NCBI GenBank assembly: GCA_958298945.1 | Contig: OY282606.1 | Coordinates: forward strand, 91,705,696 to 91,769,695 | Direction of reading: 5' to 3' | Origin: Atherix ibis | Lineage: Eukaryota > Arthropoda > Insecta > Diptera > Athericidae | Length of the DNA: 64,000 nt | Part shown: piece by piece, positions 15,363 to 28,400 of the stretch | How positions within the stretch are numbered: position 1 is the first letter of the stretch | Layout: each line of letters starts with the position of its first letter | Notes under the pieces: model-generated | What the model saw: the letters and a program-made list of their open reading frames with translations, nothing else | Database searches by the model: none | What the model was told of the DNA's origin: nothing | Made by a program: the position numbers and the translations under genes

Positions 15363-16401
15363 TTTTGTCAATCCACGATTGGAGGAAGATTTTCAATTTT
15401 TCACGAAAATTCAACTTTTGTCAATCCACGGTTTTTCTGGTCCAAACGATACAGAAATATTCAAAATGCATAAATTGCTGAAAAATGCATCGATTTTGAC
15501 CAAAATTTGCGAAAAATACGATTTTTTAAAAAATGCAGTAAAATTGAAAATTTTCGCTTGGAGGAAGATTTTCAATTTTTCACGAAAATTCAACTTTTGT
15601 CAATCCACGATTTTTTTGGTCCAAACGATACAGAAACATTCAAAATGCGTAAATTGCTGAAAACTGCATCGATTTTGACCGAAATTCGCGAAAAATACGA
15701 TTTTTTTTAAAATGCAGTAAAATTGAAAATTTTCGCTTGGAGGAAGATTTTCAATTTTTCACGAAAATTCAACTTTTGTCAATCCACGATTTTTTTGGTC
15801 CAAACGATACAGAAACATTCAAAATGCGTAAATTGTTGAAAACTGCATCGATTTTGACCGAAATTTGCGAAAAATACGATTTTTTTTAAAGTGCAGTAAA
15901 ATTGAAAATTTTCGCTTGGAGGAAGATTTTCAATTTTTCACGAAAATTCAACTTTTGTCAATCCACGATTTTTTTGGTCCAAACGATACAGAAACATTCA
16001 AAATGCGTAAATTGCTAAAAACTTTATCAATTTTGACCGAAATTTGCGAAAAATACGATTTTTTTAAAAATGCAGTAAAATTGAAAATTTTCGCTTGGAG
16101 GAAGATTTTCAATTTTTCACGAAAATTCAACTTTTGTCAATCGACGATTTTTTTGGTCCAAACGATACAGAAACATTCAAAATGCGTAAATTGCTGAAAA
16201 CTGCATCGATTTTGACCAAAATTTGCGAAAAATACGATTTTTTTAAAAATGCAGTAAAATTGAAAATTTTCGCTCGGAGGAAGATTTTCAATTTTTCACG
16301 AAAATTCAACTTTTGTCAATCCACGATTTTTTTGGTCCAAACGATACAGAAACATTCAAAATGCGTAAATTGTTGAAAACTGCATCAATTTTGACCGAAA
16401 T

Positions 16402-19247
16402 TTGCGAAAAATACGATTTTTTTTAAAATGCAGTAAAATTGAAAATTTTCGCTTGGAGGAAGATTTTCAATTTTTCACGAAAATTCAACTTTTGTCAATC
16501 CACGATTTTTTTGGTCCAAACGATACAGAAACATTCAAAATGCGTAAATTGCTGAAAACTGACCGAAATTTGCGAAAAATACGATTTTTTTTAAAGTGCA
16601 GTAAAATTGAAAATTTTCGCTTGGAGGAATATTTTCAATTTTTCACGAAAATTCAACTTTTGTCAATCCACGATTTTTTTTGGTCCAAACGATACAGAAA
16701 CATTCAAAATGCGTAAATTGTTAAAAACTGTATCAATTTTGACCGAAATTTGCGAAAAATACGATTTTTTTAAAAATGCAGTAAAATTGAAAATTTTCGC
16801 TTGGAGGAAGATTTTAAATTTTTCACGAAAATTCAACTTTTGTCAATCCACGATTTTTTTGGTCCAAACGATACAGAAACATTCAAAATGCGTAAATTGC
16901 TGAAAACTGCATCGATTTTGACCGAAATTTGCAAAAAATACGATTTTTTTTAAAAATGCAGTAAAATTGAAAATTTTCGCTTGGAGGAAGATTTTCAATT
17001 TTTCACGAAAATTCAACTTTTGTCAATCCACGATTTTTTTGGTCCAAACGATACAGAAACATTCAAAATGCGTAAATTGCTGAAAACTGCATCGATTTTG
17101 ACCGAAATTTGCGAAAAATACGATTTTTTTTAAAGTGCAGTAAAATTGAAAATTTTCGCTTGGAGGAATATTTTCAATTTTTCACGAAAATTCAACTTTT
17201 GTCAATCCACGATTTTTTTGGTCCAAACGATACAGAAACATTCAAAATGCGTAAATTGCTGAAAACTGCATCGATTTTGACCGAAATTTGCGAAAAATAC
17301 GATTTTTTTTAAAGTGCAGTAAAATTGAAAATTTTCGCTTGGAGGAAGATTTTCAATTTTTCACGAAAATTCAACTTTTGTCAATCCACGATTTTTTTGG
17401 TCCAAACGATACAGAAACATTCAAAATGCGTAAATTGTTGAAAACTGCATCGATTTTGACCGAAATTTGCGAAAAATACGATTTTTTTTAAAGTGCAGTA
17501 AAATTGAAAATTTTCGCTTGGAGGAAGATTTTCAATTTTTCACGAAAATTCAACTTTTGTCAATCCACGATTTTTTTGGTCCAAAGAATACAGAAACATT
17601 CAAAATGCGTAAATTGTTGAAAACTGCATCAATTTTGACCGAAATTTGCGAAAAATACGATTTTTTTTAAAATGCAGTAAAATTGAAAATTTTCGCTCGG
17701 AGGAAGATTTTCAATTTTTCACGAAAATTCAACTTTTGTCAATCCACGATTTTTTTGGTCCAAACGATACAGAAACATTCAAAATGCGTAAATTGTTGAA
17801 AACTGCATCAATTTTGACCGAAATTTGCGAAAAATACGATTTTTTTTAAAATGCAGTAAAATTGAAAATTTTCGCTTGGAGGAAGATTTTCAATTTTTCA
17901 CGAAAATTCAACTTTTGTCAATCCACGATTTTTTTGGTCCAAACGATACAGAAACATTCAAAATGCGTAAATTGCTGAAAACTGACCGAAATTTGCGAAA
18001 AATACGATTTTTTTTAAAGTGCAGTAAAATTGAAAATTTTCGCTTGGAGGAATATTTTCAATTTTTCACGAAAATTCAACTTTTGTCAATCCACGATTTT
18101 TTTTGGTCCAAACGATACAGAAACATTCAAAATGCGTAAATTGTTAAAAACTGTATCAATTTTGACCGAAATTTGCGAAAAATACGATTTTTTTAAAAAT
18201 GCAGTAAAATTGAAAATTTTCGCTTGGAGGAAGATTTTAAATTTTTCACGAAAATTCAACTTTTGTCAATCCACGATTTTTTTGGTCCAAACGATACAGA
18301 AACATTCAAAATGCGTAAATTGCTGAAAACTGCATCGATTTTGACCGAAATTTGCAAAAAATACGATTTTTTTTAAAAATGCAGTAAAATTGAAAATTTT
18401 CGCTTGGAGGAAGATTTTCAATTTTTCACGAAAATTCAACTTTTGTCAATCCACGATTTTTTTGGTCCAAACGATACAGAAACATTCAAAATGCGTAAAT
18501 TGCTGAAAACTGCATCGATTTTGACCGAAATTTGCGAAAAATACGATTTTTTTTAAAGTGCAGTAAAATTGAAAATTTTCGCTTGGAGGAATATTTTCAA
18601 TTTTTCACGAAAATTCAACTTTTGTCAATCCACGATTTTTTTGGTCCAAACGATACAGAAACATTCAAAATGCGTAAATTGCTGAAAACTGCATCGATTT
18701 TGACCGAAATTTGCGAAAAATACGATTTTTTTTAAAGTGCAGTAAAATTGAAAATTTTCGCTTGGAGGAAGATTTTCAATTTTTCACGAAAATTCAACTT
18801 TTGTCAATCCACGATTTTTTTGGTCCAAACGATACAGAAACATTCAAAATGCGTAAATTGTTGAAAACTGCATCGATTTTGACCGAAATTTGCGAAAAAT
18901 ACGATTTTTTTTAAAGTGCAGTAAAATTGAAAATTTTCGCTTGGAGGAAGATTTTCAATTTTTCACGAAAATTCAACTTTTGTCAATCCACGATTTTTTT
19001 GGTCCAAACGATACAGAAACATTCAAAATGCGTAAATTGCTAAAAACTGTATCAATTTTGACCGAAATTTGCGAAAAATACGATTTTTTTAAAAATGCAG
19101 TAAAATTGAAAATTTTCGCTTGGAGGAAGATTTTCAATTTTTCACGAAAATTCAACTTTTGTCAATCGACGATTTTTTTGGTCCAAACGATACAGAAACA
19201 TTCAAAATGCGTAAATTGCTGAAAACTGCATCGATTTTGACCGAAAT
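16402..19247 (+). repeat. 1423-bp higher-order repeat, two copies
   Basis: Landmarks at 16402, 16607, 17109 and 17288 recur at 17825, 18030, 18532 and 18711, always +1423. This equals eight monomers with small length changes, including an 11-bp deletion that joins CTGAAAACT directly to GACCGAAATT near 16557. The same deletion recurs near 17980, 19582 and 23154. Confidence 0.85.
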
Positions 19248-22200
19248 TTGCGAAAAATACGATTTTTTTTAAAATGCAGTAAAATTGAAAATTTTCGCTC
19301 GGAGGAAGATTTTCAATTTTTCACGAAAATTCAACTTTTGTCAATCCACGATTTTTTTGGTCCAAACGATACAGAAACATTCAAAATGCGTAAATTGTTG
19401 AAAACTGCATCAATTTTGACCGAAATTTGCGAAAAATACGATTTTTTTTAAAATGCAGTAAAATTGAAAATTTTCGCTTGGAGGAAGATTTTCAATTTTT
19501 CACGAAAATTCAACTTTTGTCAATCCACGATTTTTTTGGTCCAAACGATACAGAAACATTCAAAATGCGTAAATTGCTGAAAACTGACCGAAATTTGCGA
19601 AAAATACGATTTTTTTTTAAAGTGCAGTAAAATTGAAAATTTTCGCTTGGAGGAATATTTTCAATTTTTCACGAAAATTCAACTTTTGTCAATCCACGAT
19701 TTTTTTGGTCCAAACGATACAGAAACATTCAAAATGCGTAAATTGCTAAAAACTGTATCAATTTTGACCGAAATTTGCGAAAAATACGATTTTTTTAAAA
19801 ATGCAGTAAAATTGAAAATTTTCGCTTGGAGGAAGATTTTAAATTTTTCACGAAAATTCAACTTTTGTCAATCCACGATTTTTTTGGTCCAAACGATACA
19901 GAAACATTCAAAATGCGTAAATTGCTGAAAACTGCATCGATTTTGACCGAAATTTGCAAAAAATACGATTTTTTTTAAAAATGCAGTAAAATTGAAAATT
20001 TTCGCTTGGAGGAAGATTTTCAATTTTTCACGAAAATTCAACTTTTGTCAATCCACGATTTTTTTGGTCCAAACGATACAGAAACATTCAAAATGCGTAA
20101 ATTGCTGAAAACTGCATCGATTTTGACCGAAATTTGCGAAAAATACGATTTTTTTTAAAGTGCAGTAAAATTGAAAATTTTCGCTTGGAGGAATATTTTC
20201 AATTTTTCACGAAAATTCAACTTTTGTCAATCCACGATTTTTTTGGTCCAACGATACAGAAACATTCAAAATGCGTAAATTGCTAAAAACTGTATCAATT
20301 TTGACCGAAATTTGCGAAAAATACGATTTTTTAAAAAATGCAGTAAAATTGAAAATTTTCGCTTGGAGGAAGATTTTAAATTTTTCACGAAAATTCAACT
20401 TTTGTCAATCCACGATTTTTTTGGTCCAAACGATACAGAAACATTCAAAATGCGTAAATTGTTGAAAACTGCATCGATTTTGACCGAAATTTGCGAAAAA
20501 TACGATTTTTTTTAAAATGCAGTAAAATTGAAAATTTTCGCTTGAAGGAAGATTTTAAATTTTTCACGAAAATTCAACTTTTGTCAATCCACGATTTTTT
20601 TGGTCCAAACGATACAGAAACATTCAAAATGCGTAAATTGTTAAAAACTGTATCAATTTTGACCGAAATTTGCGAAAAATACGATTTTTTTAAAAATGCA
20701 GTAAAATTGAAAATTTTCGCTTGGAGGAAGATTTTCAATTTTTCACGAAAATTCAACTTTTGTCAATCCACGATTTTTTTGGTCCAAACGATACAGAAAC
20801 ATTCAAAATGCGTAAATTGCTGAAAACTGCATCGATTTTGACCGAAATTTGCAAAAAATACGATTTTTTTTAAAAATGCAGTAAAATTGAAAATTTTCGC
20901 TTGGAGGAAGATTTTCAATTTTTCACGAAAATTCAACTTTTGTCAATCCACGATTTTTTTGGTCCAAACGATACAGAAACATTCAAAATGCGTAAATTGC
21001 TGAAAACTGCATCGATTTTGACCGAAATTTGCGAAAAATACGATTTTTTTTAAAGTGCAGTAAAATTGAAAATTTTCGCTTGGAGGAATATTTTCAATTT
21101 TTCACGAAAATTCAACTTTTGTCAATCCACGATTTTTTTGGTCCAACGATACAGAAACATTCAAAATGCGTAAATTGCTAAAAACTGTATCAATTTTGAC
21201 CGAAATTTGCGAAAAATACGATTTTTTTAAAAATGCAGTAAAATTGAAAATTTTCGCTTGGAGGAAGATTTTAAATTTTTCACGAAAATTCAACTTTTGT
21301 CAATCCACGATTTTTTTGGTCCAAACGATACAGAAACATTCAAAATGCGTAAATTGTTGAAAACTGCATCGATTTTGACCGAAATTTGCGAAAAATACGA
21401 TTTTTTTTAAAATGCAGTAAAATTGAAAATTTTCGCTTGAAGGAAGATTTTAAATTTTTCACGAAAATTCAACTTTTGTCAATCCACGATTTTTTTGGTC
21501 CAAACGATACAGAAACATTCAAAATGCGTAAATTGTTAAAAACTGTATCAATTTTGACCGAAATTTGCGAAAAATACGATTTTTTTAAAAATGCAGTAAA
21601 ATTGAAAATTTTCGCTTGGAGGAAGATTTTAAATTTTTCACGAAAATTCAACTTTTGTCAATCCACGATTTTTTTGGTCCAAACGATACAGAAACATTCA
21701 AAATGCGTAAATTGCTGAAAACTGCATCGATTTTGACCGAAATTTGCAAAAAATACGATTTTTTTTAAAAATGCAGTAAAATTGAAAATTTTCGCTTGGA
21801 GGAAGATTTTCAATTTTTCACGAAAATTCAACTTTTGTCAATCCACGATTTTTTTGGTCCAAACGATACAGAAACATTCAAAATGCGTAAATTGCTGAAA
21901 ACTGCATCGATTTTGACCGAAATTTGCAAAAAATACGATTTTTTTTAAAAATGCAGTAAAATTGAAAATTTTCGCTTGGAGGAAGATTTTCAATTTTTCA
22001 CGAAAATTCAACTTTTGTCAATCCACGATTTTTTTGGTCCAAACGATACAGAAACATTCAAAATGCGTAAATTGCTGAAAACTGCATCGATTTTGACCGA
22101 AATTTGCGAAAAATACGATTTTTTTTAAAGTGCAGTAAAATTGAAAATTTTCGCTTGGAGGAATATTTTCAATTTTTCACGAAAATTCAACTTTTGTCAA

Positions 22201-23812
22201 TCCACGATTTTTTTGGTCCAAACGATACAGAAACATTCAAAATGCGTAAATTGCTGAAAACTGCATCGATTTTGACCGAAATTTGCGAAAAATACGATTT
22301 TTTTTAAAGTGCAGTAAAATTGAAAATTTTCGCTTGGAGGAAGATTTTCAATTTTTCACGAAAATTCAACTTTTGTCAATCCACGATTTTTTTGGTCCAA
22401 ACGATACAGAAACATTCAAAATGCGTAAATTGTTGAAAACTGCATCGATTTTGACCGAAATTTGCGAAAAATACGATTTTTTTTAAAGTGCAGTAAAATT
22501 GAAAATTTTCGCTTGGAGGAAGATTTTCAATTTTTCACGAAAATTCAACTTTTGTCAATCCACGATTTTTTTGGTCCAAACGATACAGAAACATTCAAAA
22601 TGCGTAAATTGCTAAAAACTGTATCAATTTTGACCGAAATTTGCGAAAAATACGATTTTTTTAAAAATGCAGTAAAATTGAAAATTTTCGCTTGGAGGAA
22701 GATTTTCAATTTTTCACGAAAATTCAACTTTTGTCAATCGACGATTTTTTTGGTCCAAACGATACAGAAACATTCAAAATGCGTAAATTGCTGAAAACTG
22801 CATCGATTTTGACCGAAATTTGCGAAAAATACGATTTTTTTTAAAATGCAGTAAAATTGAAAATTTTCGCTCGGAGGAAGATTTTCAATTTTTCACGAAA
22901 ATTCAACTTTTGTCAATCCACGATTTTTTTGGTCCAAACGATACAGAAACATTCAAAATGCGTAAATTGTTGAAAACTGCATCAATTTTGACCGAAATTT
23001 GCGAAAAATACGATTTTTTTTAAAATGCAGTAAAATTGAAAATTTTCGCTTGGAGGAAGATTTTCAATTTTTCACGAAAATTCAACTTTTGTCAATCCAC
23101 GATTTTTTTGGTCCAAACGATACAGAAACATTCAAAATGCGTAAATTGCTGAAAACTGACCGAAATTTGCGAAAAATACGATTTTTTTTTAAAGTGCAGT
23201 AAAATTGAAAATTTTCGCTTGGAGGAATATTTTCAATTTTTCACGAAAATTCAACTTTTGTCAATCCACGATTTTTTTGGTCCAAACGATACAGAAACAT
23301 TCAAAATGCGTAAATTGCTAAAAACTGTATCAATTTTGACCGAAATTTGCGAAAAATACGATTTTTTTAAAAATGCAGTAAAATTGAAAATTTTCGCTTG
23401 GAGGAAGATTTTAAATTTTTCACGAAAATTCAACTTTTGTCAATCCACGATTTTTTTGGTCCAAACGATACAGAAACATTCAAAATGCGTAAATTGCTGA
23501 AAACTGCATCGATTTTGACCGAAATTTGCAAAAAATACGATTTTTTTTAAAAATGCAGTAAAATTGAAAATTTTCGCTTGGAGGAAGATTTTCAATTTTT
23601 CACGAAAATTCAACTTTTGTCAATCCACGATTTTTTTGGTCCAAACGATACAGAAACATTCAAAATGCGTAAATTGCTGAAAACTGCATCGATTTTGACC
23701 GAAATTTGCGAAAAATACGATTTTTTTTAAAGTGCAGTAAAATTGAAAATTTTCGCTTGGAGGAATATTTTCAATTTTTCACGAAAATTCAACTTTTGTC
23801 AATCCACGATTT
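18350..23812 (+). repeat. 3572-bp-spaced block duplication in the satellite
   Basis: Landmarks at 18532, 18711, 18890, 19248, 19427 and 19647 recur at 22104, 22283, 22462, 22820, 22999 and 23219, always +3572. About 1.9 kb (18350-20240 and 21922-23812) is duplicated with its private variants, such as a C-to-G change in CAATCGACG and the 11-bp deletion. Confidence 0.85.
20207..21718 (+). repeat. 895-bp (5-monomer) higher-order repeat
   Basis: Landmarks at 20207, 20271, 20491 and 20574 recur at 21102, 21166, 21386 and 21469 (+895, five times 179). Both copies share a private one-base deletion in GGTCCAACGATAC (near 20247 and 21143) and the variant CTTGAAGG. Confidence 0.85.
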
Positions 23813-24996
23813 TTTTGGTCCAAACGATACAGAAACATTCAAAATGCGTAAATTGCTAAAAACTGTATCAATTTTGACCGAAATTTGCGAAAAATACGAT
23901 TTTTTTAAAAATGCAGTAAAATTGAAAATTTTCGCTTGGAGGAAGATTTTAAATTTTTCACGAAAATTCAACTTTTGTCAATCCACGATTTTTTTGGTCC
24001 AAACGATACAGAAACATTCAAAATGCGTAAATGCTAAAAACTGCATCGATTTTGACCGAAATTTGCGAAAAATACGATTTTTTTAAAAATGCAGTAAAAT
24101 TGAAAATTTTCGCTTGGAGGAAGATTTTCAATTTTTCAGGAAAATTCAACTTTTGTCAATCCACGATTTTTTTGGTCCAAACGATACAGAAACATTCAAA
24201 ATGCGTAAATTGCTGAAAACTGCATCGATTTTGACGGAAATTTGCGAAAAATACGATTTTCTTAAAAATGCAGTAAAATTAAAAATTTTCGCTTGGAGGA
24301 AGATTTTCAATTTTTCACGAAAATTCAACTTTTGTTAATCCACGATTTTTTTGGTCCAAACAATACAGAAACATTCAAAATGCGTAAATTGCTGAAAACT
24401 GCATCGATTTTGACCAAAATTTGCGAAAAATACAATTTTTTTAAAATGCAGTAAAATTGAAAAATTTTGCTTGGAGGAAGTTTTTCAATTTTTCACGAAA
24501 ATTCAACTTATGTCAATCCACGATTTTTTTGGTCCAAACAATACAGAAACATTCAAAATGCGTAAATTGCTGAAAACTGCATCGATTTTGACCGAAATTT
24601 GCGAAAAATATGATTTTTTTTAAAATGCAGTAAAATTGAAAATTTTCGCTTGGAGGAAGATTTTCAATTTTTCACGAAAATTCAACTTTTGTCAATCCAC
24701 GATTTTTTTGGTCCAAACGATACAGACACATTCAAAATGCGTAAATTGCTGAAAACTGCATCGGTTTTGACCGAAATTTGCGAAAAATACGATTTTTTAA
24801 AAAATGCAGTAAAATTGAAAATTTTCGCTTGGAGGAAGATTTTCAATTTTTCACGAAAATTCAACTTTTGTCAATCAACGATTTTTTTGGTCCAAACAAT
24901 ACAGAAACATTCAAAATGCGTAAATTGCTGAAAACTGCATCGATTTTGACCGAAATTTGCGAAAAATACGATTTTTTTTTAAATGCAGTAAAATTG

Positions 24997-25063
24997 AAAA
25001 GTTGAATTTTCGTGAAAAATTGAAAATTAAAAATTTTCAATTTTTCACGAAAATTCAACTTTT
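24997..25063. repeat. perfect palindrome inside the satellite
   Basis: Two 32-nt arms (24997-25028 and 25032-25063) are exact reverse complements, separated by AAA. The left arm starts AAAAGTTGAATTTTCGTG. It is an inverted piece of the monomer (the TTTTTCACGAAAATTCAAC part) inserted before its forward copy, the only place in the array where I saw reversed orientation. It could form a strong hairpin. It lies about 230 bp before the N gap. Confidence 0.95.
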
Positions 25064-25296
25064 GTCAATCAATGATTTTTTTGGTCCAAACGATACAGAC
25101 ACATTCAAAATGCGTAAATTGCTGAAAACTGCATCAGTTTTGACCGAAGTTTGCAAAAAATACGATTTTTTTAAAAATGCAGTAAAATTGAAAATTTTTG
25201 CTTGGAGGAAGATTTTCAATTTTTCACGAAAATTCAACTTTTGTCAATCAACGATTTTTTTGGTCCAAACGATACAGAAACATTCAAAATGCGTAA

Positions 25297-25496
25297 NNNN
25301 NNNNNNNNNNNNNNNNNNNNNNNNNNNNNNNNNNNNNNNNNNNNNNNNNNNNNNNNNNNNNNNNNNNNNNNNNNNNNNNNNNNNNNNNNNNNNNNNNNNN
25401 NNNNNNNNNNNNNNNNNNNNNNNNNNNNNNNNNNNNNNNNNNNNNNNNNNNNNNNNNNNNNNNNNNNNNNNNNNNNNNNNNNNNNNNNNNNNNNNN
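25297..25496. other. assembly gap, 200 N
   Basis: Exactly 200 unknown bases inside the satellite, the style of a fixed-size scaffold gap. The real distance, and therefore the copy number and even the adjacency of the two sides, is unknown. Confidence 0.99.
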
Positions 25497-28400
25497 AATA
25501 CGAATACAGAAACATTCAAAATGCGTAAATTGCTGAAAACTGCATCGATTTTGACCGAAATTTGCGAAAAATACTGATTTTTTTTAAAATGCAGTAAAAT
25601 TGAAAATTTTCGCTTGGAGGAAGATTTTCAATTTTCACGAAAATTTCAACTTTTGTCAATCACGATTTTTTTGGTCCAAACGAATACAGAAACATTCAAA
25701 ATGCGTAAATTGCTGAAAAACTGCATCGATTTTGACCGAAATTTGCGAAAAATACGATTTTTTTTAAAATGCAGTAAAATTGAAAATTTTCGCTTGGAGG
25801 AAGATTTTCAATTTTTCACGAAAAGTTCAACTTTTGTCAATCCACGATTTTTTTGGTCCAAACGATACAGAAACATTCAAAATGCGGTAAATTGCTGAAA
25901 ACTGCATCGATTTTGACCGAAATTTGCGAAAAATACGATTTTTTTTAAAATGCAGTAAAATTGAAAATTTTCGCTTGGAGGAAGATTTTCAATTTTTCAC
26001 AGAAAATTCAACTTTTGTCAATCCACGATTTTTTTGGTCCAAACGATACAGAAACATTCAAAATGCGTAAATTGCTGAAAACTGCATCGATTTTGACCGA
26101 AATTTGCGAAAAAATACGATTTTTTTTAAAATGCAGTAAAATTGAAAATTTTCGCTTGGAGGAAGATTTTCAATTTTTCACGAAAATTCAACTTTTGTCA
26201 ATCCACGATTTTTTTGGTCCAAACAATACAGAAACATTCAAAATGCGTAAATTGCTGAAAACTGCATCGATTTTGACCGAAATTTGCGAAAATATGCTTT
26301 TTTTTAAAATGCAGTAAAATTGAAAATTTTCGCTTGGAGGAAGATTTTCAATTTTTCACGAAAATTCAACTTTTGTCAATCCACGATTTTTTTGGTCCAA
26401 ACGAATACAGAAACATTCAAAATGCGTAAATTGCTGAAAACTGCATCGATTTTGACCGAAATTTGCGAAAAATACGATTTTTTTTAAAATGCAGTAAAAT
26501 TGAAAATTTTCGCTTGGAGGAAGATTTTCAATTTTTCACGAAAATTCAACTTTTGTCAATCCACGATTTTTTTGGTCCAAAGAATACAGAAACATTCAAA
26601 ATGCGTAAATTGCTGAAAACTGCATCGATTTTGACCGAAATTTGCGAAAAATATGCTTTTTTTTTAAAATGCAGTAAAATTGAAAATTTTCGCTTGGAGG
26701 AAGATTTTCAATTTTTCACGAAAATTCAACTTTTGTCAATCCACGATTTTTTTGGTCCAAACGATACAGAAACATTCAAAATGCGTAAATTGCTGAAAAC
26801 TGCATCGATTTTGACCGAAATTTGCGAAAAATACGATTTTTTTTTAAAATGCAGTAAAATTGAAAATTTTCGCTTGGAGGAAGATTTTCAATTTTTCACG
26901 AAAATTCAACTTTTGTCAATCCACGATTTTTTTGGTCCAAAGAATACAGAAACATTCAAAATGCGTAAATTGCTGAAAACTGCATCGATTTTGACCGAAA
27001 TTTGCGAAAAATACGATTTTTTTTTAAAATGCAGTAAAATTGAAAATTTTCGCTTGGAGGAAGATTTTCAATTTTTCACGAAAATTCAACTTTTGTCAAT
27101 CCACGATTTTTTTGGTCCAAACGAATACAGAAACATTCAAAATGCGTAAATTGCTGAAAACTGCATCGATTTTGACCGAAATTTGCGAAAAATATGCTTT
27201 TTTTTAAAATGCAGTAAAATTGAAAATTTTCGCTTGGAGGAAGATTTTCAATTTTTCACGAAAATTCAACTTTTGTCAATCCACGATTTTTTTGGTCCAA
27301 ACGATACAGAAACATTCAAAATGCGTAAATTGCTGAAAACTGCATCGATTTTTGACCGAAATTTGCGAAAAATATGCTTTTTTTTAAAATGCAGTAAAAT
27401 TGAAAATTTTCGCTTGGAGGAAGATTTTCAATTTTTCACGAAAATTCAACTTTTGTCAATCCACGATTTTTTTGGTCCAAACGATACAGAAACATTCAAA
27501 ATGCGTAAATTGCTGAAAACTGCATCGATTTTGACCGAAATTTGCGAAAAATATGCTTTTTTTTAAAATGCAGTAAAATTGAAAATTTTCGCTTGGAGGA
27601 AGATTTTCAATTTTTCACGAAAATTCAACTTTTGTCAATCCACGATTTTTTTGGTCCAAACGATACAGAAACATTCAAAATGCGTAAATTGCTGAAAACT
27701 GCATCGATTTTGACCGAAATTTGCGAAAAATACGATTTTTTTTTAAAATGCAGTAAAATTGAAAATTTTCGCTTGGAGGAAGATTTTCAATTTTTCACGA
27801 AAATTCAACTTTGTCAATCCACGATTTTTTTGGTCCAAACGATACAGAAACATTCAAAATGCGTAAATTGCTGAAAACTGCATCGATTTTGACCGAAATT
27901 TGCGAAAAATACGATTTTTTTTAAAATGCAGTAAAATTGAAAATTTTCGCTTGGAGGAAGATTTTCAATTTTTCACGAAAATTCAACTTTTGTCAATCCA
28001 CGATTTTTTTGGTCCAAACGATACAGAAACATTCAAAATGCGTAAATTGCTGAAAACTGCATCGATTTTGACCGAAATTTGCGAAAAATATGCTTTTTTT
28101 TAAATGCAGTAAAATTGAAAATTTTCGCTTGGAGGAAGATTTTCAATTTTTCACGAAAATTCAACTTTTGTCAATCCACGATTTTTTTGGTCCAAACGAT
28201 ACAGAAACATTCAAAATGCGTAAATTGCTGAAAACTGCATCGATTTTGACCGAAATTTGCGAAAAATACGATTTTTTTTAAAATGCAGTAAAATTGAAAA
28301 TTTTCGCTTGGAGGAAGATTTTCAATTTTTCACGAAAATTCAACTTTTGTCAATCCACGATTTTTTTGGTCCAAAGAATACAGAAACATTCAAAATGCGT

